Shown here one piece after another: positions 10,891-23,747 of a stretch of 64,000 bases of DNA; position 1 is the first letter of the stretch; each line of letters begins with the position of its first letter. The position numbers and the translations under genes are program-made. Origin of the DNA: Castor canadensis (lineage: Eukaryota; Chordata; Mammalia; Rodentia; Castoridae); NCBI RefSeq assembly GCF_047511655.1, contig NC_133402.1, forward strand, positions 63,988,951-64,052,950. The letters run 5' to 3'. Below the pieces are notes generated by a model. That model ran no database searches, was not told where the DNA came from, and worked only from the letters and a program-made list of their open reading frames with translations.

Positions 10891-13105
10891 TTAATTTGAT
10901 TTCTTTCTTTGCATCTGCCCTCTTCACTAAGAGCCCCTACAGAGAGTTTTTGAATACATAATGCAATCTGATGTGAACCTCAAAGGACTACTGGGGTTTC
11001 ATCTGATGGGGATGGGGTGGAATCTCCCCTCCTTCCCTGCCACGGCAGCTGACCCTGCACAAATCTGGAAAAGCAGCCACTTTTAGACGAGCTTTCCACA
11101 GTTGTTAGGTTTCCTGTGAATCAGTTCAAGTCTGTGTCAAACCACAACAAATTGCCCAGTTAAGTTATAATGAATCTTGAACTTTGAAAAGTTTTGCTTA
11201 ATATGTCTTATCTCTAGAAAAATACACATGTGCAGTAAATATTTTACTTTCAGATCTGAGGGTTTTAAGGTCCCCTCAATCTCCTGTGGATGCTGCCTTC
11301 GGACTCCCTGGGCTGGAAACACTTGCTCTAGGGTCTCAGCTCTTTTACTCTGATGAGCAAGAATTAAACTATTTAACTTCATAATTTAACCTGACCTCCT
11401 CATAACTCCCTCCACCCCAATCTTTCCTGTTTTCTGCCTCTGCCTCTTTTCTTTCTCATTGTTTATTGTTTATAAATTATAAAACACATCCTTTAATTCA
11501 TTCTTACATTGCTGACCTCTAGTGCTTTTGTTTTGTTGTGTGTGAATCCTCAAGACATCCCCAGAAGTAGGTAGAAATCTTGAATTATCAATCAAACGCA
11601 GTAGAGGAGGCACAAAAAGTCCAACAGCCTCATAGTGATTGTCAATAAAATTTTATTTGTAAAATAAACTATGAATGGTGCCCAGGATACTTGAATACTA
11701 TCAAGTGTTTCTTACTTTTTTCTTAAAGTTTTATTTCCTCTTTCCCTTGCTAAAGACACTTTAGATGCTTTCTGGTTTCTGGAAGGTCACATTGGAATAA
11801 AGCTGAGATCACAATGGGATGTGACATTTATAGTAAAGCAGGTCTGCTCTTTATGACAGTCTACTGAATGAACTGTACTTCTATTATCATATTTAATTCA
11901 TTGACAGAACATTTGTCCTAAAGAAAAGTAGTGTTTACATATAAAAATAAAGAACATCAGGCATAAACTACAAGTTCTATGAATTTGAAGTAATTTTTCT
12001 CCAGAGAAAGTAACTCTTAAGGATCTAACATCTACAAATATTTAATTGCAAATTGACATGCCAAGATTAAAAAAATAACAGAAGAAGTACTTTCCAGAAT
12101 AGTGGCTGCTGACCTGTTGACAAGTGCATTTGGAAGCTAATTTTCACTCGCTCTTATTGTTGCTCCAAAAATCTGCAAATGTTTCTAGTTTGTGTTGTTA
12201 TATTTTCCAGAATGCATTTTTTTTGTCAACACATTTTCATTTAAGGTTCAAACTCACTTACTTTAAAGAACATAAGTACAAAGTGCAATATGCTTAAAAT
12301 TAACTTTGGAAACTTAACTTTCCAAATTTCATTAAAGACTTTTGGATGTTTAAAAAAACCTCAAGAGAATATTTTTATGAGATTTTACAATCTCATACAT
12401 AGCACGTAAAGTTGTGTTTTGTGAAAATAAAAACAGTGAAAAATTGATGATTTTGGAACTTTGACCAGGACTTTTTTTTCTCAATTTACTTATGATTTTC
12501 ACAACTATTGCATTTTGTTAGTTGAATAATGCAGTGGAAAAATTGGAATAAGCTTATGCTTCAGTACATAGGGTCGTAGGGTACAGATGGTTACAAGTGA
12601 AGTAACTCTTTTACCTAAGTGTCAGGTGGTGACTCAGAGATCTAACCTCAGTTGACCTATGGCTCAATCATCTCAACATTTGGTCTCCAGGCTTGCTGTG
12701 CTTGTAAGAAGAACTCACACCTGCCCTTCAATGCTTGGCTATATCATCTGTGCACAGTACATTTACTGGAATATGCCAGGTGACCCTGCCCAAATGTAAG
12801 AAGTAAAGAAAAATAAAAGAATGTGAAGAACACATTGAATTTGATTTGCACTTTTATTTCTATTGCAAAATCCAACTCTCTATTTGAATTTTAGAAATGA
12901 AATGTGTTTGGAAGAACAGATTTTTAATTTTACAGACAATGAAGGCCATTTACTCAGTCATACCACCACTTATCTTAAGCAAGCAAAAAGAAGAAGTATG
13001 GGCTTCTCATTCCTTCTTCAGTGCAGTGAGAAGACCATTCAGATAATCTAGTTACAATTCTGTTCCACCTTACCTTGCCTTCCTTGAGACAAATTCTGAG
13101 GCACA
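10891..13105. other. Unassigned sequence, about 2.2 kb
   Basis: I recognise no gene or repeat family. An open frame at 11137-11382 (minus) has no recognisable motif and is probably chance. Confidence 0.35.
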
Positions 13106-13300
13106 TTTTTTTTAATTTTTATATGTAAACACTGGGTATTGAGTGCTTGAACGTGTGCTTATCTACCAGTTGAACCAGGTCCTCAGACCTTTTTACTTTA
13201 GTTTGTTTTGGGTAGTCTCTTGTTTTTGCCTTGGACATCAGCACTTCTGTCTCTGCCTCCTAGGTAGCTGGGTATAGATGTGAGCCACCATGACCAGCTT
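13106..13300 (-). mobile_element. B1-dID-type composite SINE
   Basis: It begins with a T-run (reverse of the A-tail), followed by a decayed antisense ID half with words like 'actgggtattgagtgcttgaac' and 'ctaccagttgaaccaggtcc'. An antisense B1 half follows, ending 'ctgcctcctaggtagctgggtatagatgtgagccaccatgaccagct'. On the element strand the order is B1 then ID then A-tail. Confidence 0.8.
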
Positions 13301-14243
13301 GAAATACTTTCATTTGGGAATCTCACTTAGAAAGGTATTGTGCCAACTTTGGTAGAATTGTGAATGGTTGGAGAGTCACAGAATGCAGGTAACTGGTAAG
13401 AATGAGGGGATAGAGCTTAGAAAACAATTTATTCTTCCTAGAAGTGCTAGATCTATGTGTTGTGTTTTAAATCCTGCTCTTGAGTCAAAGTAGATGTGAA
13501 GTATGGATTTTATATCCAGATTAAATATTCTCACTTGAATCATGGCTTTGGAGTTTATTCTGTATATTTACTGATCTAAGACAAAGGAGAAGCCAAAATT
13601 GAAGGGATCAAACTAAGCTGGGCATCAGCTCTAGTTGGTAGCTAAGGGATTAAAAAATCAAAATTTGTAGTTGAATGTTTTATTTACTAAGGATAATACC
13701 CAAAGAGTAAAACATCACTACAACTATAGCACACAGAATCTTATGCTTAATTGCCATCCTTAACTCCTTGGAGATGATAACAGTTTTCTGACTAGCAATA
13801 AACTGAGGTCCAAAAATTGAAGTAGCTCTTACATGGAAGAAATTGTACAGTGGTAAATTGGAGAACTGAGTGCTCCGGTGGCTAACTTCTTCTGTCACAA
13901 TGCACAGCTCCATACATGTATGAAGTTGGGATCACTGAGATCTTGAATTTGTACTTGCACTTTGTTTCTTATTGGTTTGCAGATTCTCCTCAATATGTGC
14001 TGTTATTCAGAATATTAAGGAGGAGAAGTTGATACTCCAGACCAAAAGATTTTCTAACAACCAGCAGGACTATTTATTCTTATACTTATTTAATGGATGA
14101 GAAAGTGCAGTGTTTAGAGAGAAAAAAATTACTTGGCAAATATTATAAAGAGTATGGGGTAACATCAGAATATCCCTTGTAAATGTCTCTTACACTAGCA
14201 CTCATGGTTTCCCATCGTTTAAATGACTTAGTTTGAGGTTGAC
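13301..14243. other. Unassigned sequence
   Basis: Nothing recognised. The open frame at 13680-13913 (minus) has a hydrophobic end but no family resemblance. Confidence 0.35.
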
Positions 14244-14660
14244 ATGGATTAGTTTCCCATTGCTGCTGTTACAAGTTACTGAAACTCAGGGACTTAAAGC
14301 ATCATCCTCTAGAGGTCAGAAGTCCAACACCAGTTCAGTGGGCTGAATGGAAGGTACTGGCAGGGCTTCCTCCCTTCTAGGGGTTTTAGGAAGACTTAGT
14401 TTACCTTTTCTAGCTTCTGCAGGCTCCTGGCACTCATTGGCTGGTGACCCCTCAGTCTATCTTCCAACCCATCTTTCAATCTCTCTCTCTCTCTCTCTTA
14501 CCTTCTATCTCCCTCTTACAAGGATCCTCCTGAATGTGTCACTTTTACCTAGATAATCCGGGATAATGTCTCCATTTCAAAGTCAGAACCTTAAGTGCCC
14601 CTGTGAAGTCCTTTTTGCCATGTAAAGCAGCATATTCGCAGAATCCAGGATATGTTGGAT
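14244..14660 (-). mobile_element. MLT1-type LTR (MaLR), minus orientation
   Basis: The plus strand reads as the reverse of MLT1: 'agtttcccattgctgctgttac', 'gaggtcagaagtcca', 'ggcagggcttcctcccttct', 'tcttacaaggatcctcctgaatgtg', 'ctagataatccgggataatg', 'tttgccatgtaaagcagcatattcgcag'. This order is highly characteristic. It is old, with a CT repeat grown inside it. No internal MaLR sequence is attached. Confidence 0.85.
14480..14498. repeat. (CT)n microsatellite inside the LTR
   Basis: Uninterrupted CT repeat of about nine units within the MLT1 relic. Confidence 0.9.
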
Positions 14661-15894
14661 ATGTTGAGAGTATGCCACACCACAAATTTTCTCTTCAAAT
14701 GTGTATTTCAAGAAGAGATGCTAAATTCTTCATTTGTGCTTTGGGGGGAGACAGAGCATGTTAATTTCAATATTTAGACACTAAATGCTACAGAACATTA
14801 CAAAAAGATAAGTAACCTACAATACAAAGAGGTAAACTTGTGGTGCATATTCCTTATACCCCCCCAAAATTTACACAGTACTCTCTCAACTAATATAGAG
14901 ATTATAGAGATTACCAGGTCATAGTATTGGGGCCGTGATACCAATTTCCTTCTGATCTTACTTTAAAAGCCATATAAATATGTTCATTTAAATTCCAATG
15001 CCATTATTTACAATGAGGAATGAACATACCCTCGGTTTCCTTGAGAAACCTTAATTATACTGCCTCAAGTGGAGACAAAAAGGAAGGACACTGATATAAA
15101 AGAATTGGGAGAAGTGTTGTCCAATAGAACTTTGTATGATGCTGAAAATATGCACTAGTTTGCACTTCCCATTATGATAGTTAGTACCGATATAAAGTTA
15201 CTGTGCATTTGAAATGTGGCTGGTATGACAGAGAACTGAAATTTTATAATTTATTTTTTAACTAAATCTAAACACTCATGTGTTTAGTGGCTATCATACT
15301 AGATAGTGCACATTTACAGGGTATTTTCTATGGAGTGGAATCTCAGATTTCTGCACAGATATTAATAGATATTTCACAAATTCCTAGCAGCTGGAATATC
15401 AGGACAGGTGGGAAACTGACACAACTTAAAGACAATCCCAGAGAGGTTAGGTAGATCAGATCTAAGGTAAAACTTCCTTTGTTCCACTCTACTTGTGTGG
15501 GAGACTCACCTAAATATATCTGGGAACAGTAAAACCACTTTTAAGGGCAGACCAGCAGAAGGACTTTCATGGGTCCTAGATTCTTCCTGTTGACATAAAG
15601 ATGAATATAATTTCATAAAACTAAAATTTATGTTTTTCCCCTGACTTAAGAGAAATTAAGTATTTTCATGGGCATCCAAAAGTTTTCTCTACCCTAGACA
15701 GTATATGTGGTATGCATGGGTTATCTGTATTAGCTTGGTATAATTTAGTAGCTAAGATCCAAGTTAATTGGTTAGTACACAAGTCAAAGGACTTTGGTTG
15801 ATTTAAGCTAAAATAAATGTTTAATTACAATTTTCTGGATGATTAATATATTAGCTAAATGAATTTTTCACATTTCAAGTGTTTTTATTTTCAA
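14661..15894. other. Unassigned AT-rich sequence
   Basis: No gene or family recognised in this stretch. Confidence 0.35.
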
Positions 15895-16445
15895 CAGGGT
15901 ATACATTAAGGGGAGGTTGCATACCAAAGAGTAAAGGAAAAAGAAGGAAGTTAAGAAGGTAAATGTGGTTGATATACCTCCTATAAAAGAATGAATATAG
16001 AATTTTTAAACCTGTTGAAATTACCATAAGAAGGGGATTAAGGTAGAAAGGAGAAAAATACGGGAGATGAAACAATTTGGGTTATAATACATATATACAT
16101 GGAAATGTCACAATTAAACACCCTGTATAGCTAAAATATCTTGTTTTTTTTTTTTTTACAAAAACAGAACAAGAAGGCAAAACAGGTCCAGTCTGGAGGG
16201 GTGGGGTACCAGTGGAAGGGGGGATGTTATAAGGAAAGGGGGTCAGAGGGTGAATGTGATAGAAATATTCTGCACACATGTATGTAAATGGAAAAATGAG
16301 ACCTGTTGAAACCATTCCAGGAGTGGGGGAAGGGGGGATAAAGGAGAATGATGGAAAGGGTGAATTAAACTATAATAAATTATAAGAACTTTTGCAAATG
16401 TCACAATGTACCTAAGCACAACAATAGTAAAAGTAAAGTATATTT
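15895..16445 (+). mobile_element. L1-3'UTR-like repeat with internal tandem duplication
   Basis: Two modules follow each other. Module 1 (about 15895-16130) and module 2 (about 16190-16440) share an ordered set of words. First comes a purine-rich stretch, then 'acctgttgaaa' (near 16010 and 16302), then 'ataaaggagaa'-like words, then 'aaatgtcacaat' (near 16104 and 16399). A linker with a T-run and 'acaaaaacagaacaagaaggcaaaacaggtcc' lies between. A second, opposite copy lies at 42483-42915, so this is a dispersed family. The end resembles 3' UTRs of older L1s here ('gatcaaagtacattat...aatgtcacaat' type), so I read it as an L1-derived 3' UTR. The family name is unknown to me. Confidence 0.6.
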
Positions 16446-16744
16446 TTTAAAGCTCAATTTTAAAAATAAAGTTTTGAGAAAAAGTTTCAAGTTTATTTAG
16501 CATAATATAAGAATAATTGAGAATCATGATCTTTGTCTAGAAAAATGGAACATTTTGATTGGTGTATCAAAGCAGGACAGTCTTAGATATGTGGTCACTA
16601 AACTGCTAAACTGGCTCATGACTCTTAATGTGGGCTTGGAGTCATATGGAAGTCTTGCTAGGCATTCGCCATATTTGTGTCAAATCTTCATCTCACTTGG
16701 GTGATATAAGATCAGCGGTTACACATGTGTCTTGTAGTATGTGA

Positions 16745-16915
16745 TTGGTGTCCAGAATTTGGAACTCCTGCTGCTTCCTAGCTATGTGAACTTGGAGGCC
16801 TCTCTGAGCCTCACTTCCTTTATAGGCAAAATAGGAGTAATGGTTGTGAAGACTGGTGAGAGACTAATGAGAGAAATGGTGTAAGTTGCTTGACATATAG
16901 CATACAATTATAATT
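16745..16915 (+). mobile_element. MIR SINE
   Basis: The order 'ttcctagctatgtgaacttggaggcctctctgagcctcacttcctttataggcaaaataggag' matches the MIR core and 3' part, followed by 'ttgcttgacatatagca'. It is an ancient mammal-wide SINE. Confidence 0.8.
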
Positions 16916-17124
16916 AGTAATTATATACATATCTAATCAGCAATTATTACAAATTGGGTAAGATTTACCTTGATTAGGATTGTTACCTTGAGTAAATTTC
17001 TCAACGGTGAGCTTTGTTTTTCTCATTTCTAAATTAAGACTATCCCCTCATTAGACACTTACATTTGCTTGTGGCACTGTACTGCAGATGCCCCATGGTT
17101 ACAGCACAGAATGAGACTCAGGGA

Positions 17125-17235
17125 GTTAATAACACCGATCTGCAGAATGTGTGTGAAAATTTTATGAGACAATGTATAATTGAAGTGCTTGTTATGCTTC
17201 CTGGCACACTTTAGTCACCAAATAATTGTTCATTT
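17125..17235 (+). mobile_element. MIR SINE 3' fragment
   Basis: Reads like the second half of MIR: 'taataacaccgatctgcag...gaaaattttatgagacaatgtataattgaagtgct...cctggcacactttagtcaccaaataattgttcat'. Confidence 0.7.
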
Positions 17236-18139
17236 TCTTCCTTCCTCCTTTTTTTTTTTAAAAGTTGGTGGAAAGCTCTTCCTTTCCTTTCCTTTTTTAA
17301 ATAAAGTCTAAATCTAATTATCCCAATAACTTGAGCGTCTACTAATGCAATAAGCATTTGTTTTCTTTTGACTTTAATCTAAATTATATGTGTTGATGAT
17401 GTGTAATCTGTCAGAGCAATCCATATATCATGAAAATTGTTTTAAATTGTATTGGCACTACAGAAAAGAAGAGGGATATAAACTCAGAAACATCTTATCC
17501 TTATTAAGTTCTTATCATAATTGTGTAACTGCTTATTCTACAAAATTGGGCTCCATTGATGTCTAGAAACAGCAACTGACATTTAAATAGTTGCAAACCA
17601 TACAAGGCTTGATAGAAATTGAAAGACAATCAGAGATTGAAAGACATTTATCTAGGAGACATTTGAAAGTGGACCCTTATAAAAAACAGAAGGGAATATG
17701 CTTTGACTCCTTGCTTACCAACTTCTGCTGCTGTTCTTCCCACTTCCTGCCCTTTGAATGGGACACAGGGTTGGTATAGAAGGAATAATATGGTTATAAG
17801 CTTATGCTTCATACATCTGGAAATTACAACAGGGACTGAGTTCACCAAAAACAAACCATAGGGCCAGGGAGTGAAAAATACAACCAGAGAGATTAGATCC
17901 AAATAAAGGGGAGATAGGCCACTCTTGAGTAGGGATGTACCAATACAGAAGAACCCAAAGCTTATAACCAACCTCTGCTCTGATAATTTGTGGCTTACTA
18001 TATATTAATTGTTAAGTCTTAAATAGTTTCTTAAAACTTATTTTCTCCTAGTGAGATAATCACATACAGTGCCAAATATAAAAGGTAGCAGATGGGGTTT
18101 GCATAATTTAATTCTTAAGCAGAGCACATTCTGGGTTAG
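17236..18139. other. Unassigned sequence
   Basis: No gene. The 107-codon frame at 17648-17971 (minus) has no recognisable motif and no flanking gene structure. A poly-pyrimidine stretch occurs at 17240-17300. Confidence 0.35.
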
Positions 18140-18275
18140 ATATTTCTAGCTTCCTTTTGAAGCTTCTTGAGGACAAGACTATAACTTTACCTGTCTTTTA
18201 CTTCCCTGTGGTACCTGGTACAGAGCAGGGCACAAAAGTGTCTTTCAAATGTGCTGAGTGAATGAGAATGAAGTG
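18140..18275 (+). mobile_element. L2 LINE 3' end
   Basis: 'cttgaggacaagactataactttacctgtctt...ggtacctggtacagagcagggcacaaaagtg...gctgagtgaatgagaatg' follows the L2 3' terminal consensus (gagggcagggac...cagtgcctggcacatagtagg...ttgaatgaatg). Confidence 0.65.
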
Positions 18276-21200
18276 TGCATGAATGTTCAATTATTAATTG
18301 CACTGGGCTGAGCTCTGGATTCCCTAATTGAACAACCTCAACAGTTTCGTCACTGATGCAGAAGTTCCAAGAGCAGAATGACTGATTCCTGGTTTTTCCA
18401 TAGTCCATCTAAAACACTTGCTTAGAAGAATCTGCTCTGTGGCTGTACACAGCTCTTGCAAAACCATGAAATCACTTCTTCCCTTGTTTTTCTTGAAATG
18501 GGCTTCTTTCCTGCTCCACTCTCAGGAACATAGCCATGTTGCGCAAATGGATGCTATTGTACCTTTGTGCTCTTGTGTTTAACCTCTCCCCATAAAAGAA
18601 TTGTTACTGCAACAGTGAAAAACAAAACAAGACTGAAATCAGGGAAACCAGAGTGGGTAACTAGAGCAAGAAGCAAATCAATGAAGGGAATTTACCTCCT
18701 GGTTTTGAGTACCCCAGTTCATTTGAAATTCATCTTTTGGGGTCACATTTGGGGAGGATGACTATGTGGGTTGGCCTGACTTATATGGATGGTAAAACAT
18801 TGGTAAGATAGCTGTATGTAAATTTTAATTAATTGTAAATATTTCCATTTTTCAGGAATTTGCAATCATTTTCTAAAGAATTTTTTTTTAATTTCAAACT
18901 GGTCCTGTACACTAAATAAAACTAATCCTACCATTTGAATTGAGGCTTTAAGAAAGATTCTAATATAGAGATTTCTCTTATTTGGGGCAATGGTTATACT
19001 GAGTCTCCTAAATTGTATAAGCTTCCTAGAACACACTTAGCTCATGTCAGCATTTTTCCTTGAAAATGTATGCATTTGCAATATCTTAGCATCGCCCAGG
19101 TAAGATAAATGGCTTCATGTGAGATGAGATAATGATGGTAAGTTAAAACTTCAATCATCTTGAAAGGTTCGAGACATTTATTTTACAAACTAATGCTAGT
19201 ATTTTAACACTTAATAACAACAATACATTGAATTATCTAGATCAATTCTAATTCTGTGCCATGCATTTCTGAATGACTCACTTCTAAGAGATTGGAGCAG
19301 TTATAAGAAGTGGGGAGGGAAGGTAAAGAAATATAAAAACTGAAATCAAAGCAGTTTTTACTACTATAAATTACTTGTAAAACATATAAAATAATGTCAT
19401 CTTTAAGTGAAATCCATGTACCTGATACTTATAAAAATATGGTAATATGCTTTTAACTGACACATCCCTTTTGCAAACTTCAATCAGTCACAGTAAAGAA
19501 CTTCCAAATGCATTTCAAAAACAGTGAAAATAGCGTGTGGTAGTGGCTGTTAGATTTATAGGATAGGTTGGGTAGATGATTGCAGATTGCTGGGCTTCAA
19601 ACTGAATTGTTTTATTACTTCAGTTTCTTTTGCATTTTAAAGACCTCCTTCTAGCCAAGTTGGGTGACTATGTAAATGGATGGAAGGAAATGCAGGTGGT
19701 CAAGCCAGAGAAATAAGATCCTGACTCCCAAATATGTGTGGCTTCCATCTTTAACTGCAGGTGGTTCTAGCTTTTCTCTCTTACAGCAGTAACAACACTG
19801 TAGAAGTCAACATCATCTGTAAGCATAGACTAGGAACCCTTGTCCCCAACACATCCAGCACAGACCTTGGATGCCACCGTTACTGTCTGCACTGTTGGCC
19901 TCCATGCTTGTCTGGTGCCTCAGCACATCCAGGGAAGATATCAGTGAGCTGACTGCTGGCAGAATGAGTCAGCTGACTGAGTGATTGCACTTGGTGCAAA
20001 TGTGTTCTCCTGCTGCTCTTCAGTTATTTACTTTCTTCAAATGTTTAAAATAAATTTCCTCTATTGTGTGTTTTAGAAAAAAAAATAAAATACACAAGAT
20101 GGCGAACCAATGCAAAAGTGAAGAAATGGAAGATGGCATAAAAGTGAACTCACCTCCGAATTATGTTGTCTCATTGGGATCTGAGTGTAATACTATAACA
20201 TAAGAGGAGCAGAAAATGCTGAATTGATTTAGTCATTGTTAACATGGAGATTCTTGGGCTGAGTTATAAGGGAGAGATGTGTGTTTCTGTGGACGCTTGA
20301 TCAGAGAATGTATATTCCTCTGAGTTCAGTAAAAGTGGTTGAGACAATGAAGGACTGGTGTGGTTACTTCTGGAAGAGAAAACATTGACCTACTACCCAC
20401 TTTTAAGGAACAACTTGAAGCCTGTCTGGAGGACTAGCCAAGACTTTTTCAGAAAAGTTGGTTTAGATCATTTGACAGAGGAGCAAGTATTGCACTTTGT
20501 ATTTAAAGTATGCTTTTGAGAAAGTCAGTCTTGTTTCAGAACAGATGTGTGGAATCTCCTTTACAGGGGTGATGAATGACTCATTGAAAGATAAGAGCAT
20601 AGGGTCAGGTGAAAGAACCTCCAGGAAGAGATTCCATTTCTATCACTAGTGTATCCCATACACTGCTCCATAGATCCTTGTTACATATTCAAGCAGCTTC
20701 AACCTCTTTGGGTCATACTAACAAAAATTGTAACATAGCTTTTATAGTGTCAGATGGCTGTATTGCATGGCTATAAAGTACATATTTGTTTTTAATTTTC
20801 CATTTATTTTGTAATCATTTTCTGGTGTATCTTGGGTTGGTACAGAATGACTTTTCAGACATTAAATCTGAACTTTAGGAACAACAAAAAAAAGCCAATT
20901 TGGGATTGCTGGATTTATAAAGCCTCTTCAGGATCAAGTTTGTCTATAATTAATTTACTTTTTTCTGTTCACTCTTCCTTTTTTTATCCAAGGGATATAA
21001 AAGAAACCTGTCTTTGTATTTTACTATTTTTTCCCTTTCTGAGTTTCTTCACATCATTCAATTTGTTGCCTGCAAATATTCCCTCCATGCCCACAATATG
21101 CAACAATAGTCCTGGTGATGGACTAGAAAATCCTAGTATGTAAAGTTATATTCATTCCATGCAGTAGAAATAGTGTCACTGTCTTTAACACCCTTGAAAG

Positions 21201-23384
21201 TCATGGCATGGCACCTAGACTCTCCAGAGATATCTCGGCTTTATCTTCCCCCTCCTCACATTAAACCTCTCTACTAGCACTGGCATTGAAGATATATTTT
21301 AATTTTTTTAGTGCACTTGTATTTTGGTTTGTTTAGTTTTGTTATTGTATTTGTAGGTGAATATACTTTAAAACTAGTAAAGTGCAGTAATTCAGCTACC
21401 TGACTAAATAATTTTGTGTTTTAGCAAAGAAACCTAACCATTTGCTTGTAGCATGGTTTCCAAGAGATAAATGGGCTTTGGATCATTTATTTCTCTGTGT
21501 GAAATTACAGACCAAATGATTTTTGCTGTACTGAATTTCATAGGTAGAGTGATCTTGATTTGCTTCTTAGCTGTCTCTGTTATTCTTAGTTAATTTAAAA
21601 AATTTTTAAATGTTGTCCATTTTCTTGATTCCTGGAACTTCAGGATTTCATAAATGATAAATACATGGGTTTCTTGGCTGAAGATTCAAAAAGCTTTAAA
21701 TTACAAAAGTTCCATCAAGTTTGGTAAAGTTAGATATTTCCTTTTATTTCCAAGTTCTAGATTCTCCTTAGTTACTGAATTAAGACTATTTTTTTAAATT
21801 TCTTTGCAAGATGGAATAAACTTTTTAATAAGAAAAAAGTTCTTCAAATTCTCATCAGAAATCCACCAATATTAATTTGTAGTTCATAATTCAATATGAG
21901 TATATGTATCTGAATTGCTTTACCTAAATTAAATTTGTCCTTTACATGCTTTGAAAAGCATATTATCAGTGATAATAACACAGTCATTACTTTTTCTAAC
22001 TTTTACAAAAGTAGAACACAATCTGGGCCTCACTCAGAGAAATAAATGTGTGAACACTGAATATGAACCACCAATCTCTGCCTAGTGTTTTGAATTTCTG
22101 TGCTTTGTCCTTTCCATTCACAAAGATAATGAAGGCACTTCTAGGGTGTGCAAGTGGCATAATTATTTTGAAGCGACTGTGTGTTCTTTAAATTTTCTTT
22201 AAATTTCAATGAGTTCACACACAAGACAGAGGTGTATCATTCTCTTTTTCTGCCTCATTGGAACATGTAGCCTACCTTCTCTTCCTTTTCCTTCATTCAC
22301 GTTCTTGAACAAAAGCAGAAATAAGAGATCCTAGCTTCTGTGTACTCTGTGAGTTTATGTGCTTAGCGGTAGCCAGCCGTATAAACAATAGCAGAAACTT
22401 GCTTTTGGTAGGTCTTTCATCTCAGAAAGCAGCTTACTGTAGCCATCACAGTTAATTTTCTTATTGGCATTCGGGCAAACCTTTGTGAAACAGCAGCTTT
22501 AGAACGCATCTGTACATAATGACTCTCCTGGGAAGTCAGAGGTCTGGGTTAGAGAGGACCTCCTCCACTTCATGACAGGGTGGCTGGGATTTTACAACTC
22601 CAATAACACTGAGGGACAATGGGCAGTTTCACAGTTTTATTTGCTTTTTTATTGCCCTAAGGTAGATCAAAGTAGATTGCACTGGCTTAGTGGTAATTCA
22701 TACTAACAAGACCTGAAAGGTTCAACGGAACCTGTAAAGTTCACAGTAATGTGATGTGGTTGTCAAAAGAGAATTTGGGGCAAGCATGCCTATCATTGTG
22801 CACTGGCTAACAGTGTTGAATGGCTGAGTGCCATGGTTTCTTCACCGGGCTAATGTGCAGTCAATAACCGGAAATCCCTAACAAATAGGGAGAGGAAACA
22901 GCTTCACACTTTCAAATCCATGCTGTGCCTGCAGAGTGACTTGCTTCTCTACAAGAGCTGGATGTCCCTCTTACAGATTCCTTAGAAGATGTTGAGAGTT
23001 GATGCACTCAACCCTGAGACTGTCTTTAAATTTAGGAAAAGTCTCATCTGCTGAGTTTATTCTCAAGTAATACTTGACACATAGAAATATTTCTCAAGGT
23101 CTTGAAAATGAAAAGACCAACATGTGATCTGTGTTTCGGAAATATTAACCTTCATAACATGGAGTCCTGTTAGCTACACAAACCCTGTAAGGGCCTCGTG
23201 CCCACGAGCAGTGCTCAAACCTGAATGTTTACCATTAGCATTCCTGCACTGACCAAGAGAGAAAACCAATCTTTTTGTTTCATATTTTTCCTTTTCCATT
23301 AGTTATAATTATTCATTGTTATATTTCTTTCCATTTTCCATGGTGTTTGTTAATTTTAAACATTGTTGGAGCCAGGGAGAATGT
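18276..23384. other. Long unassigned stretch, about 5.1 kb
   Basis: I recognise no gene, RNA gene or repeat family here. It is the longest block in the window free of recognisable insertions. At 19775-19790 a pyrimidine run ends in 'cttacag' like a splice acceptor, but no matching exon structure or protein family follows. Confidence 0.35.
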
Positions 23385-23460
23385 ACAAAAGGGTTTTATT
23401 GTGATATTTCCATACATACATACAATGTTCTTTGATCAATTTCACCCCTTCAAGATAATT
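23385..23460 (-). mobile_element. L1 3' UTR-like fragment
   Basis: Read on the minus strand, it carries 'ggggtgaaattgatcaaagaacattgtatgtatgtatgg' followed by 'aaatatcacaataaaac'. This matches the end of the old L1 at 62880-62965 ('gatcaaagtacattatgtgtatg'). Confidence 0.5.
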
Positions 23461-23615
23461 GACCTTTTCTTTCTGTCAAGGCTTTTCCTGCTCATTCCAA
23501 ACCTTGTTTTACTTCTGACATTTATCTAGTTAAAATTTCAGCTGCTACAGCGACATACGGTACCTCCATATTTGCTTATCATAGCTTCAATCATCCTTAA
23601 ATTGCTTAGAGTTCA

Positions 23616-23747
23616 ATAGGCATGGTGGTGCATTCTTGTAATCCCAGCACCTGGGAAGTTGAGGTAGGAGGATTGTGAGTTCAAGGCCCGATTGGAATAA
23701 GTAGTGAGAACCTCCCTCTAAAAATCAGCAAAACAAAACCAAAACAA
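23616..23747 (+). mobile_element. B1 SINE
   Basis: 'ggcatggtggtgcattcttgtaatcccagcacctgggaagttgaggtaggaggattgtgagttcaaggcc' is a B1 (7SL RNA-derived) body with A- and B-box regions, ending in an A-rich tail with AAAAC units. Confidence 0.92.

Noticed and set aside
19761..19952. Possible exon after a 'cttacag' splice-acceptor-like site
   Set aside because: Single open frame with no family resemblance, no clear donor site and no neighbouring exons; such motifs are common by chance.
20088..20500. Possible processed transcript beginning 'acacaagatggcg' after an A-rich run
   Set aside because: I could not recognise any protein in three frames, and there is no A-tail or flanking duplication.
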